A stretch of DNA of 64,000 nt, taken from assembly GCF_003594885.1 (NCBI RefSeq), contig NZ_QZEZ01000003.1, positions 124,001 through 188,000 of the forward strand, written 5' to 3'. Under the pieces are notes generated by a model that was not told the DNA's origin, ran no database searches, and worked only from the letters and a program-made list of their open reading frames with translations. This document shows positions 32,290 to 42,986 of the stretch, in pieces. Position numbers and translations under genes: made by a program. Numbering within the stretch: the first letter of the stretch is position 1; the number at the start of each line of letters is the position of its first letter. This DNA is from Vallicoccus soli. GTDB lineage: Bacteria > Actinomycetota > Actinomycetes > Motilibacterales > Motilibacteraceae.

Positions 32290-32942
32290 CGCGCCTCCCC
32301 CGCGCGCACCCACGGGGTGAGCGCGCGCTGCGCGAGGACGATCGCGGTGTCGAGCAGGAGGGCCAGCGCCACCGAGAGCACGATGCCCACGACGATCGGC
32401 GGGGTGTAGTCGAGCTGGAAGCCCGAGGTGAAGAGCTCGCCGAGGCCGCCGACCCCGAGCAGCGCGCCGACGCTGACGAGCGACACGTTGGACACCGTCG
32501 CCACGCGCAGCCCGGCCAGCACGACGGGCAGCGCGACCGGCAGCTCCACCTGCAGCAGCCGCCTGCCCCGCCGGTAGCCGACCGCGGTGGCCGCGGCGGT
32601 GACCGCGGGGGGCACGCTGCCCAGCCCGTCCACGACGGTGCGCACGAGCAGCGCGAACGTGTAGACGCTGAGCGCGACGACGATGTTGACCGGGTCGAGG
32701 ATCCGGGTGCCGAGGATGCCCGGCAGCACGACGAAGAGCGCCAGCGAGGGCACGGCGTAGAGCACGCTCGTCACGCCGAGCAGCGGCGGGCGGAGCAGGC
32801 GGTAGCGGTGCGCCAGCGCCCCCACGGGCACGGCGAGCAGCAGCCCGACGACGACCGGGAGCAGCGCGAGCTCGAGGTGCTCGCGCAGCGCCGCGAGCAC
32901 GGCGTCCTCGTTCTGCCGGAGGTAGTCCGCGAGCCCGCTCAC
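32286..32942 (-). CDS. Osmoprotectant ABC transporter permease
   Basis: A 218-residue permease, paralogous to the next gene: LREHLELALLPVVVGLLLAVPVGAL, SVLYAVPSLALFVVLPGILG, and the EAA loop TAAATAVGYRRGRRLLQVELPVALPVVLAG, then GVGGLGELFTSG. The two permeases would form a heterodimer. Translation is coupled to both neighbours by GTGA overlaps. Confidence 0.92.
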   Translation of the reverse strand: MSGLADYLRQNEDAVLAALREHLELALLPVVVGLLLAVPVGALAHRYRLLRPPLLGVTSVLYAVPSLALFVVLPGILGTRILDPVNIVVALSVYTFALLVRTVVDGLGSVPPAVTAAATAVGYRRGRRLLQVELPVALPVVLAGLRVATVSNVSLVSVGALLGVGGLGELFTSGFQLDYTPPIVVGIVLSVALALLLDTAIVLAQRALTPWVRAGEAR

Positions 32943-33904
32943 GCGCGGGCCGCCGCGTGCCGCTCGCGCAGGTGCCGCGCGATGGCCTCGTGGCTGACGC
33001 AGCCGTCCGGGCGCCCGTCGGGGCCGAGCCGCACGGCGCAGCCGTCGCGCGCGCTGATCGCCAGGTCGAGCACCTGGCGCAGCGGGTCGCCGCGGCGGAA
33101 GCCGCCCTCGGGCGGGACCGGGCCGTCGTACGGCTCCACGGGCAGGTCGCCGGCGTCGACGAACGACAGCCCGCGGAACCCGCGGTCGCGCCCGACGAAG
33201 TCGGCCACGAAGGCGTCGGCGGGGCTCTCCAGCAGCCGCTGCGGCGTGTCGACCTGCGCCAGGTGCCCGCCCTCGCGGAACACCGCGACGAGGTCGCCGA
33301 GCACGACGGCCTCGTCGATGTCGTGGGTGACGAAGACGATGGTCTTGCCGAGCTCGCCCTGCAGCCGCAGCAGCTCCTGCTGCAGCTGGCCCCGCACGAC
33401 GGGGTCGACGGCGCTGAACGGCTCGTCCATGAGCAGCACCGGCGGGTCGGCGGCCAGCGCGCGGGCCACGCCCACCCGCTGCTGCTGGCCCCCGGAGAGC
33501 TGCACGGGGTAGCGGTCGGCGTAGGCGCCCGGCAGCCCGACCCGCTCGAGCACCTCGAGGGCGCGCCGGCGCGCGTCGCGGCGGCTGCGGCCGAGCAGGC
33601 GCGGCACGGTGGCGACGTTGTCCACGACGGTGCGGTGCGGGAAGAGACCGGCCTGCTGGATGACGTAGCCGATGCCGAGGCGCAGCCTCGCGGGGTCCTG
33701 GGCCATGACGTCGCGCCCGTCGACGAGCACGCGCCCGGCGGTCGGCTCGACCATGCGGTTGACCATGCGCAGCGAGGTCGTCTTGCCGCAGCCGGACGGC
33801 CCGACGAGGACGGTGACGCGGCCGGCGGGGACCTCGAGGTCGAGCGCGTCGACGGCGGTGGTGCCGTCGGGGTAGCGCTTGGTGGCGGACTCGAAGCGGA
33901 TCAC
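32939..33904 (-). CDS. Osmoprotectant ABC transporter ATP-binding protein
   Basis: A 321-residue ATPase. Walker [11 protein letters not shown]-loop [11 protein letters not shown], signature [10 protein letters not shown], Walker [12 protein letters not shown] and H-loop VTHDIDEA are all intact. The last ~75 residues resemble a shortened CBS-like regulatory tail ([22 protein letters not shown]), as in OpuCA/OsmV, where CBS domains sense ionic strength. The GTG at 33904 is preceded by GGAGGGACGGGAGG. Some 140 bp of leader with a possible TAGGGT -10 region lies between this start and the HAL-like gene upstream. Confidence 0.92.
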   Translation of the reverse strand: MIRFESATKRYPDGTTAVDALDLEVPAGRVTVLVGPSGCGKTTSLRMVNRMVEPTAGRVLVDGRDVMAQDPARLRLGIGYVIQQAGLFPHRTVVDNVATVPRLLGRSRRDARRRALEVLERVGLPGAYADRYPVQLSGGQQQRVGVARALAADPPVLLMDEPFSAVDPVVRGQLQQELLRLQGELGKTIVFVTHDIDEAVVLGDLVAVFREGGHLAQVDTPQRLLESPADAFVADFVGRDRGFRGLSFVDAGDLPVEPYDGPVPPEGGFRRGDPLRQVLDLAISARDGCAVRLGPDGRPDGCVSHEAIARHLRERHAAARA

Positions 33905-34045
33905 CCTCCCGTCCCTCCGCGCGGCGAGGACAGGAAGCACGCGGGCAGCCTCATCGGCGGGCCCTCCTTCTGGAGCCGGGACGTGTCGCGCAACCCTACG
34001 CAGCGGTCCTGACAGGGTGCGCGGCGGCGCGCGGTGACGAGCGCC

Positions 34046-35551
34046 TCAGCGGCGGGCGGCCCCGGCGCCGGCGGGACCCGTCGGCAGCCCCTCCCGCAGG
34101 GCGGCGCGCAGCTCCTCGACGTCGGCGCCGAAGGGCCGGTCGCCGAGGCCCGCGGGGACCCGCAGGTCCACCGCCCGCAGCAGCGGCGCCACCCCGGCCG
34201 GCGGCGGGCGGCGCGCGAGCAGCCAGGCCCGGTGCACGGCGAGCAGCTCGCAGGCCAGCACCTCGCGCAGCGCCTCGAGCGCCAGCCGCGCCTGCTCGGC
34301 GGCCTCCCAGGCGAACGACTGGACGTCCTCCTGCCCGCCCGAGGTCTCCACGGGGCCGAGCGCCGCGGGCAGGGCGAGGCGCCGGGCGGCGTGGGCGGCC
34401 GCGACCGCCCGCTTGTGCACCGCGACGAGGCCGCACTCCGGGCCCGGGCGCTCGGTGAGCTGGCGCGGCAGGCCGGTCACCTCCTCGTCGAGCAGGCGGT
34501 GCAGCCGCGCCACCGACACCTCGGCGGCGTGCACGAGGGCCGCCACGAGCGCGTCGAGGTGCCCGGCGAGGTCGACGCCGTGGAAGCCGGCCGTGCCGAC
34601 GAGGCCCCCGTCGAGGTGGGCGGGGCTGTCCGTGACCCCGTCGAGCGCCCGGTCGACGGCGCCCTCCAGCGCCCCGGCCGCGCGCAGGGCGTGCGCCGCC
34701 ACCGCACCGGCGACGCGGAAGGAGACCGGCGCCTGCACCGAGCGGGGCGCGGGCTCGGGGCCGGCGAGGTCCCGCAGGTGCTCCAGCACGTCCGCCAGCA
34801 GGTCGTCGCCGCGCGCGGCGAGCGGGTGGTACGGGTCGCGCGGCGCCCGGACGACGGCGATACCGGCGGCGGCGACCGCGAGGGCGTGCTGCAGGAGCGT
34901 GCGCGCCTCGTGGGCGCGCAGGAGCGCGAGCGCCGTCGCGCCGGGCACCCCGGCGAGCAGGGCGATGCCCTCCTTGGGCCCCACTCCCGCGCGGCCGAGG
35001 CCGAGGGCGCCGAGCACCGGCGCGGCGAGGCGCACGGTGCGGTCCCCCGTCCCGCGGTCGAGGACCGCGCCGAGCCCCACGAGGACCTGGAAGGCGTGGG
35101 CCAGCGGGACGATCTCGCCGGCGGAGCCGGAGCCGTGGCGCGGCACGGCGGGCGCGACGTCGTGCTCGAGCAGCCCCGCGAGGCGCGCGCAGAGCCCGGG
35201 CGACACGGCGGCGTCGCCGGAGAGGAAGGTGCGCAGGCGCACGGCGACCAGCGCGCGCACCTCGGCGCGGTCGAGCCACGGCGGCCCACCGGCCGCGCGC
35301 CCCACGAGCAGCCGGCCCTGGTGCTCGGCCTCCTCCTCGGCGCTGAGCCGCACGCCGCTCTGCGCGCCCATCCCCGTGCTGACCCCGTAGACGGGGCGCC
35401 CCCGCGCGAGGATCGCGAGGACCTCGGCGCGCCGCTGCGCGAGCCCGTCGAGCAAGCGCTCGCCGAGCACCGGCACCCGCCCGTCCAGCGCGACCGAGAG
35501 CAGCGCCTCGCGGTCGAGGTCCTCGGGGTCGTCGACGGCCAGCGGGCGCAC
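34046..35551 (-). CDS. Histidine/aromatic ammonia-lyase homologue with altered MIO tripeptide
   Basis: A 501-residue member of the HAL/PAL family. Conserved parts are VYGVSTGMGAQ (active-site Tyr loop), PRHGSGSAGEIVPLAHAFQ (MIO loop), GPKEGIALLAGVPG, RDPYHPLAARG and SGGQEDVQSFAWEAAE. In active enzymes the MIO electrophile forms from Ala-Ser-Gly; here residues 143-145 read Ser-Ala-Gly (codons 35117-35125), so the reactive central Ser is Ala. The NGT segment is also changed to AGV. It may therefore be inactive, use another chemistry or another cofactor. The neighbours, an osmoprotectant importer and PTS genes, do not indicate a substrate. The GTG start is the first in frame before the conserved region. 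Confidence 0.85.
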   Translation of the reverse strand: MRPLAVDDPEDLDREALLSVALDGRVPVLGERLLDGLAQRRAEVLAILARGRPVYGVSTGMGAQSGVRLSAEEEAEHQGRLLVGRAAGGPPWLDRAEVRALVAVRLRTFLSGDAAVSPGLCARLAGLLEHDVAPAVPRHGSGSAGEIVPLAHAFQVLVGLGAVLDRGTGDRTVRLAAPVLGALGLGRAGVGPKEGIALLAGVPGATALALLRAHEARTLLQHALAVAAAGIAVVRAPRDPYHPLAARGDDLLADVLEHLRDLAGPEPAPRSVQAPVSFRVAGAVAAHALRAAGALEGAVDRALDGVTDSPAHLDGGLVGTAGFHGVDLAGHLDALVAALVHAAEVSVARLHRLLDEEVTGLPRQLTERPGPECGLVAVHKRAVAAAHAARRLALPAALGPVETSGGQEDVQSFAWEAAEQARLALEALREVLACELLAVHRAWLLARRPPPAGVAPLLRAVDLRVPAGLGDRPFGADVEELRAALREGLPTGPAGAGAARR

Positions 35552-35607
35552 GCCGCGATCCTGGCACGCGCGCGCCCCGCCATCCGGCGGCGGCGCGCCC
35601 GCGTCCC

Positions 35608-36069
35608 TCAGCCGCCCCAGGAGAAGAGCACGTCCCCCGCGGCGACCTCGCGGCCCGCGCCGTCCGCGGGCACCGCGCCCGGCGGGGTGTCGAGGACGAC
35701 GACCGGGCACGTGAGGGCGTACCCGGCCTCCCGGGCCACCTGGGCGCGCTGGCGCACCACCGGCTGCCCGGCCACCACGTCGTCGCCCTCGGCGACGAGC
35801 AGGTCGAAGCCCTCGCCCTTGAGCCGCACGGTGTCCAGCCCGAGGTGCACGAGCACGCCGGTGCCCGACGGGGCCATGACGACGTACGCGTGCGGGTGCA
35901 GCTTGACGACCCGGCCCGCCACGGGGGCCACCGCCTCCACGACGCCGTCGACCGGCGCGGGCTCGACCGCGAGCCCGGCGCCGACCATCTCGCCGGCGAA
36001 CACGGGGTCCGCGACGTCGGCGAGGGCGAGGACCCTCCCGGCGACGGGCGCGAGGACCTCGAGGCTCAC
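35608..36069 (-). CDS. PTS glucose-type EIIA component
   Basis: A 153-residue EIIA-Glc-like protein. Phosphorylation-site His is in VLVHLGLDTVRLKGEGF, and the upstream His is in KLHPHAYVVMAPSG. It receives phosphate from HPr and passes it to EIIB. It starts at a GTG overlapping the EIIB stop (GTGA). It is divergent from the GntR-IIC-nagA-SIS operon, so IIA, IIB and IIC are three separate polypeptides. Confidence 0.92.
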   Translation of the reverse strand: MSLEVLAPVAGRVLALADVADPVFAGEMVGAGLAVEPAPVDGVVEAVAPVAGRVVKLHPHAYVVMAPSGTGVLVHLGLDTVRLKGEGFDLLVAEGDDVVAGQPVVRQRAQVAREAGYALTCPVVVLDTPPGAVPADGAGREVAAGDVLFSWGG

Positions 36070-36296
36070 AGGAGGTCCTGGATGTCCTCGGCGAGCGAGT
36101 CGGCCTCGGGGCCGACGACGACCTGCACCATCGTCCCCTGGGCCATGACGCCGTGGGCGCCGGCGGCCTTGAGGGCCGCCTGGTCGACCTTGGACGGGTC
36201 GTTGACCTCGGTGCGCAGCCGGGTGATGCAGCCCTCGACCTCGGCGATGTTGTCGGCCCCGCCGAGCCCCGCGACGATCTGCTCCGCCTTGCCCAT
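36066..36296 (-). CDS. PTS EIIB component (glucose/N-acetylglucosamine type)
   Basis: A 76-residue EIIB domain with the phosphocysteine in VEGCITRLRTEV (Cys ~23) and a C-terminal VQVVVGPEADSLAEDI strand-helix. The ATG has a GAGGAGG site 6 nt upstream. It is the first gene of the minus-strand IIB-IIA pair and is transcribed from the promoter and operator region between 36343 and 36421. Confidence 0.93.
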   Translation of the reverse strand: MGKAEQIVAGLGGADNIAEVEGCITRLRTEVNDPSKVDQAALKAAGAHGVMAQGTMVQVVVGPEADSLAEDIQDLL

Positions 36297-36342
36297 CGAC
36301 GTCCTCCTCGGTGCTCGGGCCGACCGGCGCCGGCCCGGGTGG

Positions 36343-36371
36343 TTGACACGCAGGGTGTCGGGCGCCACAGT
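36343..36371 (+). promoter_or_regulatory. Sigma-70-type promoter for the gntR-PTS-nagA operon
   Basis: TTGACA at 36343-36348 and CACAGT at 36366-36371 with a 17-bp spacer, directed toward the GntR gene. The -35 is perfect; the -10 matches three of six. Confidence 0.5.
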
Positions 36372-36378
36372 GGCGCCG

Positions 36379-36392
36379 CTGGTCATGACCGG
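36379..36392. promoter_or_regulatory. DasR/GntR-type operator palindrome
   Basis: CTGGTCATGACCGG contains the perfect palindrome GGTCATGACC (36381-36390). It resembles the DasR-responsive element of actinobacteria (TGGTCTAGACCA core). It lies at the expected transcription start of the minus-strand EIIB promoter and just downstream of the plus-strand -10, so one bound dimer could repress both directions. Confidence 0.6.
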
Positions 36393-36421
36393 ACAGTACC
36401 GGCGGCCAGGACCACCGACAA
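36393..36421 (-). promoter_or_regulatory. Sigma-70-type promoter for the EIIB-EIIA genes
   Basis: On the minus strand TTGTCG (36416-36421) and TACTGT (36393-36398) are separated by exactly 17 bp. The predicted start near 36386 falls inside the operator palindrome. Confidence 0.55.
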
Positions 36422-36462
36422 GACCCCGCCGACGCCCCCGAGGCACCGAGGGAGGTGCGCCG

Positions 36463-37202
36463 TTGATCAGCCAGGGCCCGGTCCCGAAGCACGAGCAGCT
36501 GCGCCTCCTCCTGCTGCGCGAGTGCACCGAGCGGCTGCGCCCCGGCGACGCCCTGCCCTCGGAGCGCCAGCTGTGCGAGGAGCACGGCGTCAGCCGCATC
36601 ACCGTGCGCGAGGCGGTGGGCCAGCTCGTCGCCGAGGGGGTCCTCGTCCGCGTGCGCGGCAAGGGCACCTTCGTCGCCGAGCGCCGGGTCCAGAGCCGCC
36701 TGCACCTCGCCTCGTTCACCCAGGACATGCGCCGGCGCGGGCACGAGCCGCGCACGGCCGTCCTCGGCCTCTCCGAGGTCGCACCGCCCGGGCACGTCCG
36801 GGCGGCGCTGCGCCTGCGCCGCCAGGACAGCGCTGTCTGGGTGCGTCGGCTCCGCACGGCCGACGGCGAGCCGATGGCCCTCGAGGACAGCTGGTACGTC
36901 CCCGCGCTCGTCCCCGGCCTCACGCGCGAGGACGCCGAGGGCTCGCTCTACGCCCTCTTCGCCGACCGGTACGGGCTCGTCATCGACAGCGCCGAGCAGA
37001 CGGTCACCGCCGTCACCGCCGGGCCCGACGACGCGCCGCTCCTCGGGGTGCCGCTCGGCGCCCCCCTCCTGCTCTTCGACCGCGTCTCCTGCGCGGCCGG
37101 GCGGCCCGTCGAGGTGACCTCCTCGTGGTACCGCGCCGACCGCTACTCCGTCTCCATGTCCCTGGACCGCACGTCCCCCGAACGCCCCACGGAAGGACAG
37201 CC

Positions 37203-37206
<4 letters not shown>
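36463..37206 (+). CDS. GntR/HutC-type (DasR/NagR-like) transcriptional regulator
   Basis: A 247-residue repressor. The winged helix ALPSERQLCEEHGVSRITVREAV and VRVRGKGTFVAERR cover ~25-80; the rest is a UTRA effector domain (LHLASFTQDMRRRGHEPRT, SWYVPALVPG, SVSMSLDRT). DasR/NagR-type proteins bind phosphorylated amino sugars and regulate N-acetylglucosamine uptake. The TTG at 36463 is chosen because GGAGG lies 7 nt upstream; there is no ATG/GTG at that point. The stop overlaps the EIIC ATG. It probably controls both divergent units through the palindrome at 36379. Confidence 0.88.
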
Positions 37207-38449
<1,243 letters not shown>

Positions 38450-38453
<4 letters not shown>

Positions 38454-39703
38454 CGGAGGGCCCCGCGCTCACGCTGGAGGACGTCACGCTCGTCGACGCG
38501 GTCGGCGAGCGGACGTCCCCCGGGTGGGTACGGCTGCGCGGCGGCCTCGTCGAGGAGGTCGGCACCGGCCGGGACCCGCACCCGTCGACCCGGCGGGTCC
38601 CGCTCGCCGGCCACCGCCTGGCCCCGGGCTTCGTCGACCAGCACGTGCACGGGGGCGACGGCGCCGAGGTGAACGTGGCCGACCCGGCCGACCTGCCCGC
38701 CGCCCTGGCGCGCATCACCGCGTTCCACGCGCGGCACGGGACGACCGGGCTGCTGGCGACCACCGTGTCCGACACCCACGAGCGGCTCACCGCGCTCGTC
38801 CGCGGCATCTCGGCGGCCCGGGAGGACGGCGGGCGCCCCTCGGGCGCCCGCGTCCTGGGCGCGCACCTGGAGGGGCCGTACCTCTCCCCCGCCCGGTGCG
38901 GCGCCCAGGACCCGGCCGTGCTGCGCCCCGCCGACCCCGCCGAGCTCGAGGAGCTCCTCGAGCCCGGCGCGGTCCGGCTGGTGACGCTGGCGCCGGAGCT
39001 GCCGGGGGCCGAGAAGGCCGTGCGCCGCCTCGTCGAGGCCGGGGTCGTCGCCAGCCTCGGGCACACCGACGCGGACCACGCGACGGCGGGCGAGGCGTTC
39101 GGCTGGGGCATGGCCTCGGTCACCCACCTCTTCAACGCCATGCCGGGGCTGCACCACCGCCGCCCCGGCCCCGTCGCGGCGGCGCTGGAGCGCCCGGACG
39201 TCACCGTGGAGCTCGTCGCCGACGGGGTGCACGTGCACCCGTCGGTGCTGCGGCTGGCCTTCGCCGCGGCGCCGGGCCGGGTCGCCCTCGTCACCGACGC
39301 GATGGCGGCCGCGGGCCTGCCCGACGGCGACTACGCGCTCGGCGGGCTCCGGGTCCGCCGGGAGGGCCGGCGGGTGGTGCTCGTCGGCGAGGACGGCGCG
39401 CCGGGCGCCATCGCCGGCAGCGTCCTCACCATGCGCGACGCGGTCGCCTGCGCGGTCGGGGCGGGGGTCCCGGTCGCCGACGCGCTCGCGGCCGCGTCGG
39501 CGACGCCCGCCCGGCTGCTCGGCCTGCCGCACGCGGGCCGCGTCGCACCGGGCGCGCCCGCGGACCTCGTCGTCCTCGACGACGCCCTCGAGGTGCGCCT
39601 CACCCTCGTCGGCGGGCACCCCGTGCACGACCCGGGCGGGCTCCTCGCCGCCACGACCACCGGACCGACCGGCACCGACCCCAGCGGGAGCGACGACCGA
39701 TGA
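38450..39703 (+). CDS. nagA: N-acetylglucosamine-6-phosphate deacetylase
   Basis: A 417-residue amidohydrolase-fold enzyme that converts GlcNAc-6-P to GlcN-6-P. Metal and substrate residues are visible: PGFVDQHVHGGDG, HLEGPYLSP (metal Glu), LGHTDADHATA, VTHLFNAMPGLHHRRPG and VTDAMAAAG (catalytic Asp). The GTG start overlaps the EIIC stop (GTGA) and its own stop overlaps the next ATG. The context places it directly after import of phosphorylated GlcNAc. Confidence 0.95.
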
Positions 39704-40746
39704 CGACGACCCAGATGGCGCGCGAGATCGCCGAGCAGCCGGAGGCGGTCGCCCGTACGCTCGACGCCCTCCTGCCCCTCGTGCCCGAGCTCGCGGCCCT
39801 CGCCCGGCCCCGCCGGCGCGTCCTGCTCGCGGGCCGGGGCACCTCGGACAACGCGGCGGTCTACGGCCGCTACGTCTGCGAGGCCCTGGCCGGCGTCCCG
39901 GCGGCGCTCGCCGCCCCCAGCGTCGCCACGCACTACGGCGCGCGGCTCGACCTCTCCGACACGCTCGTCGTGTCGCTCTCGCAGTCGGGCAGCACCGGCG
40001 AGATCGTCGAGACGCAGCGGTGGGCGCGCGACTGCGGCGCCGCGACGCTCGCGGTCACCAACACCGCCGGCAGCCCGCTCACCGAGGAGGCCGACCTGGC
40101 CTTCGTCACCGAGGCCGGTCCGGAGCGCGCGGTGCCGGCGACGAAGACGTTCACCACCGCCCTCGTCGCCGTCGGCCTGCTGCTGCCCGCGCTCACCGGC
40201 CGCGAGCCGGAGGGGCTGCGGGCGCTGCCCGACGCCGTCGCGGAGGCGGTCGGCCGGGGCGGGGCCGCCGAGCGCGCCGCGTCGGTCCTCGCCGCCCGCC
40301 GCGGCGGGACGGTGGTCACCGGCCGGGGCCTCACCTTCCCCGTCGCGCTGGAGACCGGCCTCAAGCTCGAGGAGACGTGCCTGCGACCGGTGCGCGGGCT
40401 CTCGTACGCGGACCTGCAGCACGGCCCGCGCGCGGTGCTGGACGGGACGACCGCGGTCGTCGTCGTGGCCCCGACCGAGGGGCCGGTGCTGCCCGACCTC
40501 ACGGCCTTCACGGCCTCGCTCCCGGCCACGGGGGCCGCGGTCGTCGGCCTCGGGGGCGACGAGGCCCTCGGGGCGCACTGCGACCCCTGGGTGCGCGGCC
40601 CCGTGCTCGGCGAGGCGCTCTCGGCGGTGACGACCGCGGTGCTCGGCCAGCTCGTCGCGGAGCGGCTCGCCGCCGAGCTCGGCCTCGACCCGGACGCCCC
40701 CCGCGGGCTGCGCAAGGTCACGCAGACCGAGGCGCGCACGGCCTGA
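39700..40746 (+). CDS. SIS-domain glucosamine-6-phosphate deaminase/isomerase-like protein
   Basis: A 348-residue protein with two SIS domains and no glutaminase domain. [65 protein letters not shown] and [22 protein letters not shown] are the sugar-phosphate-binding segments, as in GlmS C-terminal halves, AgaS and NagB-II. NagB-II-type enzymes deaminate glucosamine-6-P to fructose-6-P, the step that must follow NagA, and no classical NagB is seen here. The ATG overlaps the nagA stop (ATGA). I assign the reaction by context. Confidence 0.85.
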   Translation: MTTTQMAREIAEQPEAVARTLDALLPLVPELAALARPRRRVLLAGRGTSDNAAVYGRYVCEALAGVPAALAAPSVATHYGARLDLSDTLVVSLSQSGSTGEIVETQRWARDCGAATLAVTNTAGSPLTEEADLAFVTEAGPERAVPATKTFTTALVAVGLLLPALTGREPEGLRALPDAVAEAVGRGGAAERAASVLAARRGGTVVTGRGLTFPVALETGLKLEETCLRPVRGLSYADLQHGPRAVLDGTTAVVVVAPTEGPVLPDLTAFTASLPATGAAVVGLGGDEALGAHCDPWVRGPVLGEALSAVTTAVLGQLVAERLAAELGLDPDAPRGLRKVTQTEARTA

Positions 40747-40858
40747 CGGCCCGGCCCCTGACCGTCCCGCCGAACCGGTCGTGCACGACGCTCAAGCCGT
40801 GGCGCCGGGCGCCGATGGAGGGAGGACAGGCCGCCGCCGCCGCACCAGGAGCCCGACC

Positions 40859-42409
40859 ATGCCGTTCGGACGTCGTACCGCCCCGCAGCCCAGCGCGCCC
40901 CAGCCCCGGGACGTCGAGGCGCTCGAGGCCGTCCTCGTCGCGCTCGACCAGGGCGTCACCGGTGAGCGCGACGCGCACCGGCGCATCGTCGAGTCGCTCG
41001 TCTCCTCGCTGTCGGTGGACTACGGCGCGGTCTGGCTCCCGGCCGGGCGCGGGCAGTTCGAGCTGGCCAGCGAGGCCGGTCCCCTCGTGGGCGTCATGGG
41101 CCGGGCGGCCGGCGGCGCGCGCGTCATCGGCGAGGGCGACGGCCTGCTCGGCGCCGCGGTCCGCGCCCGGCGCCCCGTGGTGGTCGTCGACGGCGAGCGC
41201 GGCCCGGGCGTCTCGTGCCAGCGCTGGGAGGCCGCGCTGACCGAGGGCATGAGCGGCGGCTGCTGCATCCCCGTCCTGCAGGACGGGCGGGTCGTCGCGG
41301 TCCAGGAGTTCTACGCCAAGGGCGACCTGCCGTTCTTCGGCGTGCGCGCGGAGAAGTGGGAGGCCATCGGGCGCATCACCGCGCACGCGCGCCTGTCCGC
41401 GCTCAACGCCGCCGAGGTGCGCCAGGTCGCCGAGGACCGGCTCGCCGTGACGAAGGTCATCACCGCCGTCAGCGCGGCCGCCGACCCCGACGCCGCGCTG
41501 CGCGTCGCGCTCGACACGGTCCGCTCGGCCTTCGGCTGGGCCTACGGCTCCTTCTGGGCGCACGACGAGGAGCAGGACGTCCTGCGGTTCCAGGTCGAGT
41601 CGGGCTCGGCCGGCGAGGAGTTCCGCCGGGTCACCCTCTCCGCCAGCTTCGCCGAGGGCGTGGGCCTGTCGGGGCGCGCCTGGGCGCGCCGCGACCTGGT
41701 GTTCGTCCGCGACCTGGCCGAGGTCACCGACTGCGTGCGCGCCCCCGCGGCGCGCCGCGCGGGCGTCCGCTCCGGCGTCTGCCTGCCGATCATGAGCGGC
41801 GACCGGGTGCTCGGCACGATGGACTTCTTCACCACGGAGTTCATCGAGCTCTCCGACTCGCGGGCCAACGCGCTGCGCATGGTGCAGCAGCTGGTGTCGC
41901 AGCGGCTCGACATCATGCGCCGGTCCGAGGCGGACACCCGCACGGCGCGCGCGCTGCTCGACACCGTCGACCGGCTGCGGGCCGCGACGACGGACGCCGG
42001 CCGGGTGGCCGACGAGGCCGTCGACCAGGCGCGCACGATGACCGGTGCGGTCGACGCGCTCGTGCAGGCGTCCGAGGCGATCGGCGACGTCATCAAGATC
42101 ATCTCCGGCATCGCGGACCAGACGAACCTGCTCGCCCTCAACGCCACCATCGAGGCCGCGCGGGCCGGTGAGGTGGGCCGCGGGTTCGCGGTCGTCGCCG
42201 GCGAGGTCAAGGACCTCGCCCGCGAGACGGCCGAGGCGACCGGCCGCGTGGCGGACCAGATCGCCGGCATCCAGTCGAGCAGCGGCTCGGTGTCGACCGG
42301 CATCGGCCGCACGAGCGAGATCATCGGCCAGCTCGACGCGGTGCAGGCCCGGATCTCCGACGTGCTGGAGGAGCAGGCGCGGATGGCCTCGGAGTTCGAG
42401 CGCCACTAG
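40859..42409 (+). CDS. Soluble GAF-GAF methyl-accepting chemoreceptor-like protein
   Basis: A 516-residue protein without transmembrane helices. Two GAF-like domains cover ~25-175 and ~190-350, with cysteines in GGCCIPVL and GVCLPIM that could ligate a cofactor. The C-terminal ~150 residues are an MCP signalling helix pair containing the highly conserved hairpin tip [21 protein letters not shown] and [17 protein letters not shown]. The signalling domain is short and ends only ~75 residues after the tip. A CAGGAG site precedes the ATG by 7 nt. No che genes are in the window; the role may be chemotaxis or another CheA-like pathway. Confidence 0.85.
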   Translation: MPFGRRTAPQPSAPQPRDVEALEAVLVALDQGVTGERDAHRRIVESLVSSLSVDYGAVWLPAGRGQFELASEAGPLVGVMGRAAGGARVIGEGDGLLGAAVRARRPVVVVDGERGPGVSCQRWEAALTEGMSGGCCIPVLQDGRVVAVQEFYAKGDLPFFGVRAEKWEAIGRITAHARLSALNAAEVRQVAEDRLAVTKVITAVSAAADPDAALRVALDTVRSAFGWAYGSFWAHDEEQDVLRFQVESGSAGEEFRRVTLSASFAEGVGLSGRAWARRDLVFVRDLAEVTDCVRAPAARRAGVRSGVCLPIMSGDRVLGTMDFFTTEFIELSDSRANALRMVQQLVSQRLDIMRRSEADTRTARALLDTVDRLRAATTDAGRVADEAVDQARTMTGAVDALVQASEAIGDVIKIISGIADQTNLLALNATIEAARAGEVGRGFAVVAGEVKDLARETAEATGRVADQIAGIQSSSGSVSTGIGRTSEIIGQLDAVQARISDVLEEQARMASEFERH

Positions 42410-42427
42410 CCGCACCGCCACGTCCCC

Positions 42428-42441
42428 GGGGCCGCGGCCCC
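42428..42441. terminator. GC palindrome between convergent genes
   Basis: Perfect 14-bp palindrome GGGGCCGCGGCCCC between the chemoreceptor-like gene and the DUF3140 gene. It is a likely bidirectional stem without a T-tract. Confidence 0.4.
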
Positions 42442-42446
42442 CTGCG

Positions 42447-42839
42447 TCAGTCGCGCAGGGGGTCGTGGCCCCAGTTCATGAGGCTGTAGCGCCACCGAGA
42501 GTGCTCGACGTCGCCCTTGGGCGGGCCCTGCGCCAGGTGCCGGTGGACGTACGCCGTCACGCGCTTCATCTGCGCCACGTCGTCACCGTCCAGGGACCCC
42601 TTGCCCTTGCGCAGGATCTCGACGATGAGCCGGCCGGACTCGTGGCCCTTGGACTCGCCCCCGCCGCTGCCGGTCTTCTTGTCGCCGCCGGAGGTCACGC
42701 CGACCGACTGCGACTCCTCCGTCGCGAGCCAGTCCTCGAGCTGCTTCGGCGTCATGGTCACGGCCTCGCGGAAAGCGTCCCAGGCCTCGTCCCGCTCCTG
42801 CGCGTCGACGCTGTCCCCGCCGCCGTCCCCGCCCGCCAT
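42447..42839 (-). CDS. DUF3140 family protein
   Basis: A 130-residue polar protein. EAWDAFREAVTMTPKQLEDWLATEESQSVG and GRLIVEILRKGKGSLDGDDVAQMKRVTAYVHRHLAQGP followed by SRWRYSLMNWGHDP are the DUF3140 hallmarks. Proteins of this family are DNA-binding-like small proteins with no established role. It starts at an ATG; a Gly/Lys-rich linker interrupts the domain. It is monocistronic, divergent from the M14 peptidase gene with a 147-bp gap. Confidence 0.88.
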   Translation of the reverse strand: MAGGDGGGDSVDAQERDEAWDAFREAVTMTPKQLEDWLATEESQSVGVTSGGDKKTGSGGGESKGHESGRLIVEILRKGKGSLDGDDVAQMKRVTAYVHRHLAQGPPKGDVEHSRWRYSLMNWGHDPLRD

Positions 42840-42986
42840 GCCGCCTCCCGCCGATCACGCTGCGTCGTACCCCGTCGCACGGACCTTCCCTGCCGAACCC
42901 GCTGAAAACGCTCACCGGTCCCTTGACGGCCCCCGCGGGCGCGAGGACGCTGCGGCTCTCGGTCCGCACCAGCAACCGGAGACCCC

